Shown here: in pieces, positions 62,155 to 64,000 of the stretch | How the letters are laid out: every line of letters begins with the position of its first letter | How positions within the stretch are numbered: the first letter of the stretch is position 1 | Assembly: GCF_024648885.1 (NCBI RefSeq) | Contig: NZ_JANBBF010000014.1 | Location: forward strand, 276,271 to 340,270 | Length of the DNA stretch: 64,000 bases | Direction of reading: 5' to 3' | Origin: Prauserella salsuginis | GTDB taxonomy: Bacteria; Actinomycetota; Actinomycetes; Mycobacteriales; Pseudonocardiaceae | Made by a program: the position numbers and the translations under genes | Notes under the pieces: generated by a model | Databases searched by the model: none | The model's input: only the letters and a program-made list of their open reading frames with translations | What the model was told of the DNA's origin: nothing

Positions 62155-63450
62155 TCAGTGCTCGGCGGGACCACGCGTTCGTACCACGTAGCCATCACGC
62201 GACGTCGACCTCGTTCCGCGGACGATGCGATGCAGAGTGTACGGCGCCAACCGGGAGAAGTAGTGCGCCATGGTTATGAGGGGGTGCCGGCCCGGTGCGG
62301 GGTCTTTTCCGTCGGCCATACGCCAGAGCTGAGTCGTGTGCCAAAGCAGATCACTGGCCCCGTCGAGGCGGCGGATGCCGAGTGTGCGGTGTCTGACCGT
62401 GCTCGCAGTGCTGGTTCCGTCGAGCATTCGCGCTGGCAGGTCAGGTTCGAGCGCGAGCGGCCGGGCGAGGCCGGCTACATCGATCTCGTCGGAGCCGATC
62501 GCGTCCGCGATGCCGGTCGTCGTCCGAAATCCTCCGGTTAGGAGAAGTGGCAGCGACACCTGCTGACGGATTCGCTGAGCGAAGTCGAGGAAGTATGCCT
62601 CTCGTTCTTCAGAGCTGGCTTTCACCGGCTCCGCGGGAAGACCCATGAAAGCGGTCGATTCGTAGGTGCCACCCGAAATCTCGAGCAGATCGATCCCCTC
62701 ATCGGCCAACGCACTGACGACCGCGGCCGACTCGAACTGGTCGAACCCGCCGCGCTGGAAGTCCGCGGAGTTCAACTTCACCGCCAGCGGTACTACCTCG
62801 CCGATCTCGGATCGGACCGCCCGGACGATCTCGATCAGAAACCGTCGCCGCCGATCGCGGTCGCCACCCCAGGCATCGGTGCGGCGGTTGGTGGCGGGTG
62901 AAAGGAACTGGCTGATGAGGTAACCATGGGCGGCGTGGATCTCGATTCCGGTGAAACCCGCCCTCACGAGAATCCCCGCCGTAGTGGCAAACTTCGTGAC
63001 AAGCGTCTCGACCTCCCCATGCGTCAGTTCACGGGGACTCCGAAACAACCCGGCAGTGTTCGCGACGGGGATCTCGGACGGTGCCACTGGGCGAGCGTTG
63101 AGAGTGACCGGGATCTGCCGACCCGGATGGTTGAGCTGCGCCCATACATGTGCGCCGTGTTCCTTCCCCGCGGAAGCCCATCGGCGCAGCAAGCCCATAT
63201 CCCGTTCGTCGTCGACGACCACATTGCCGACCTCACCGATGGCGGTGCGCTCGACCATGATGTTGCCGGTGATCAGCAAGCCGGCGCCGGAACGGGCCCA
63301 ACGACGATAAAGTCTGACGTGCCCTTCCGTCGGCGCAAGATCGAGATCGCCGAGACATTCCGACATAGCCGCTTTGGCCAAGCGATTTCCCATTCTTGCC
63401 CCGTTGGGCAACGTCAGCGTTCTGGCCAAAAGGGGTGTCGTTCCGGTCAT
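62155..63450 (-). CDS. Old yellow enzyme-type NADH:flavin oxidoreductase
   Basis: 431-aa FMN-dependent ene-reductase of the OYE/2,4-dienoyl-CoA reductase group. TIM barrel with the HPGRQ motif (AQLNHPGRQIPV), the AAHGYLISQFLSPATNRRTD signature and FMN phosphate region (LTGGFRTTTG). Reduces activated C=C bonds of enones or nitro compounds. ATG 63450 has GGAGGT 6 nt upstream. Encoded with a TetR regulator in an IS-flanked segment, so possibly acquired. Confidence 0.9.
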   Translation of the reverse strand: MTGTTPLLARTLTLPNGARMGNRLAKAAMSECLGDLDLAPTEGHVRLYRRWARSGAGLLITGNIMVERTAIGEVGNVVVDDERDMGLLRRWASAGKEHGAHVWAQLNHPGRQIPVTLNARPVAPSEIPVANTAGLFRSPRELTHGEVETLVTKFATTAGILVRAGFTGIEIHAAHGYLISQFLSPATNRRTDAWGGDRDRRRRFLIEIVRAVRSEIGEVVPLAVKLNSADFQRGGFDQFESAAVVSALADEGIDLLEISGGTYESTAFMGLPAEPVKASSEEREAYFLDFAQRIRQQVSLPLLLTGGFRTTTGIADAIGSDEIDVAGLARPLALEPDLPARMLDGTSTASTVRHRTLGIRRLDGASDLLWHTTQLWRMADGKDPAPGRHPLITMAHYFSRLAPYTLHRIVRGTRSTSRDGYVVRTRGPAEH

Positions 63451-63657
63451 CTCACACCTCCGGTGGGGTCGGGAGTGGCGAAGTATCGGGAAGTCACGCG
63501 CCAAGACCGCGACAAGCGCTTCGTGAATAGGTCGCCGAGGCGAACCGGGCAGGCTCCTACAGCGCCGGTGGCGGAGCGAAGATCCGGAGGATCCGGTGTC
63601 TCGCGGCGGCCCTCGGTACGTAATCGTCCTCGGCCCACGTGGCGGGCTAGGTGCTGT

Positions 63658-64000
63658 TTAGGAATTGATCTTGGTGAGGTCGGCGAGCCAGATGTTGATG
63701 GCGGCGATGTGCAGGGTGGCTTCGTAGCGGACGGCGAGTTTGTCGTAGCGGCTGGCGACGGCGCGGTGGTGTTTGAGCTGGTTGATGCCGCATTCGACGG
63801 CGTGGCGCTGTCGGTAGGTGGTGGGGTCGAAGGCAGGCGGTCGGCCTCCGGCTGAGCCGCGGGCCCGGCGGTGGGCGGCTTGATCTTTGGGAACCGGGAT
63901 CGTTGCCGCGATGCCACGTGTGCGCAGATAGTCCCGGTTAGCGCGGGAAGAGTAGGCCTTGTCGGCCAGCACTCGTGCCGGGCGGGTGCGCGCTCGCCCA
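63658..64000 (-). CDS. IS5-family transposase, C-terminal part (cut by window)
   Basis: The frame stays open through base 64000; about 114 C-terminal residues are visible. [20 protein letters not shown] carries the second catalytic Asp, and the [20 protein letters not shown] segment the final Glu, of the IS5/IS1182-like DDE fold. The N-terminal part lies outside the window, so intactness cannot be judged. It is the second mobile element within 3 kb. Confidence 0.85.
   Translation of the reverse strand, partial: GRARTRPARVLADKAYSSRANRDYLRTRGIAATIPVPKDQAAHRRARGSAGGRPPAFDPTTYRQRHAVECGINQLKHHRAVASRYDKLAVRYEATLHIAAINIWLADLTKINS

Overview
The window is GC-rich, densely coded chromosomal DNA from an actinomycete. 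The stretch at 44.8-58.4 kb (GlpR, RimJ-like acetyltransferase, Glp/MoeA, GalU, 5-formyl-THF cyclo-ligase, an FmdB-type Ruc protein, MscL, MoaB2, an HtrA-like PepD, MprB, MprA) follows Mycobacterium tuberculosis Rv0981-Rv0996. Protein style, GTG starts and gene content point to a Pseudonocardiales-type organism (Amycolatopsis, Saccharomonospora or Prauserella-like). The genus is inference.

Layout. 0-1 kb: a fatty-acid desaturase cut by the window edge, translationally coupled to a 59-aa upstream ORF. 1-5 kb: a secreted metallophosphoesterase, then a zinc-starvation module: an Mrf-like CobW protein and cysteine-free ribosomal proteins L32 and L36, with two Zur-like boxes. 5-6.6 kb: DUF488 and lipoprotein genes. 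6.6-15.8 kb: a trans-4-hydroxy-L-proline catabolic operon (HypD-like deaminase, semialdehyde dehydrogenase, 2-epimerase, three-part D-hydroxyproline dehydrogenase, GntR regulator) opposite an AGCS symporter; one operator-like motif occurs three times. 15.8-21.6 kb: an envelope thiol/copper group (SHOCT protein, VKOR, DsbA, multicopper oxidase, CcdA) followed by a BlaI/M56 regulator pair; two copies of one motif lie in its promoter regions. 21.9-23.4 kb: a DASS transporter.

23.5-33.9 kb: the outstanding feature, an eight-gene operon matching the Staphylococcus aureus staphyloferrin B genes sbnA-B-C-D-E-F-G-H in content and order, behind an IdeR/DmdR-like iron box. 34-36.5 kb: an ECF sigma/anti-sigma pair with three near-identical SigL-type promoters, two of them back to back. 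36.7-40 kb: a flavoprotein / unknown membrane protein / TetR operon behind a perfect palindrome. 40-44.8 kb: a von Willebrand A protein, LysR regulator, aldo/keto reductase and tRNA-Ala.

44.8-59.2 kb: the conserved actinobacterial block above, with a CIRCE element in front of the Ruc gene, two DnaA boxes, and galT/deoR between mprB and pepD. 59.3-64 kb: tRNA-Arg followed by accessory DNA: a chimeric ABC-permease/DUF1508 ORF, an apparently intact IS481-family element in a CTAG site, an old-yellow-enzyme/TetR pair and the end of an IS5-family transposase.
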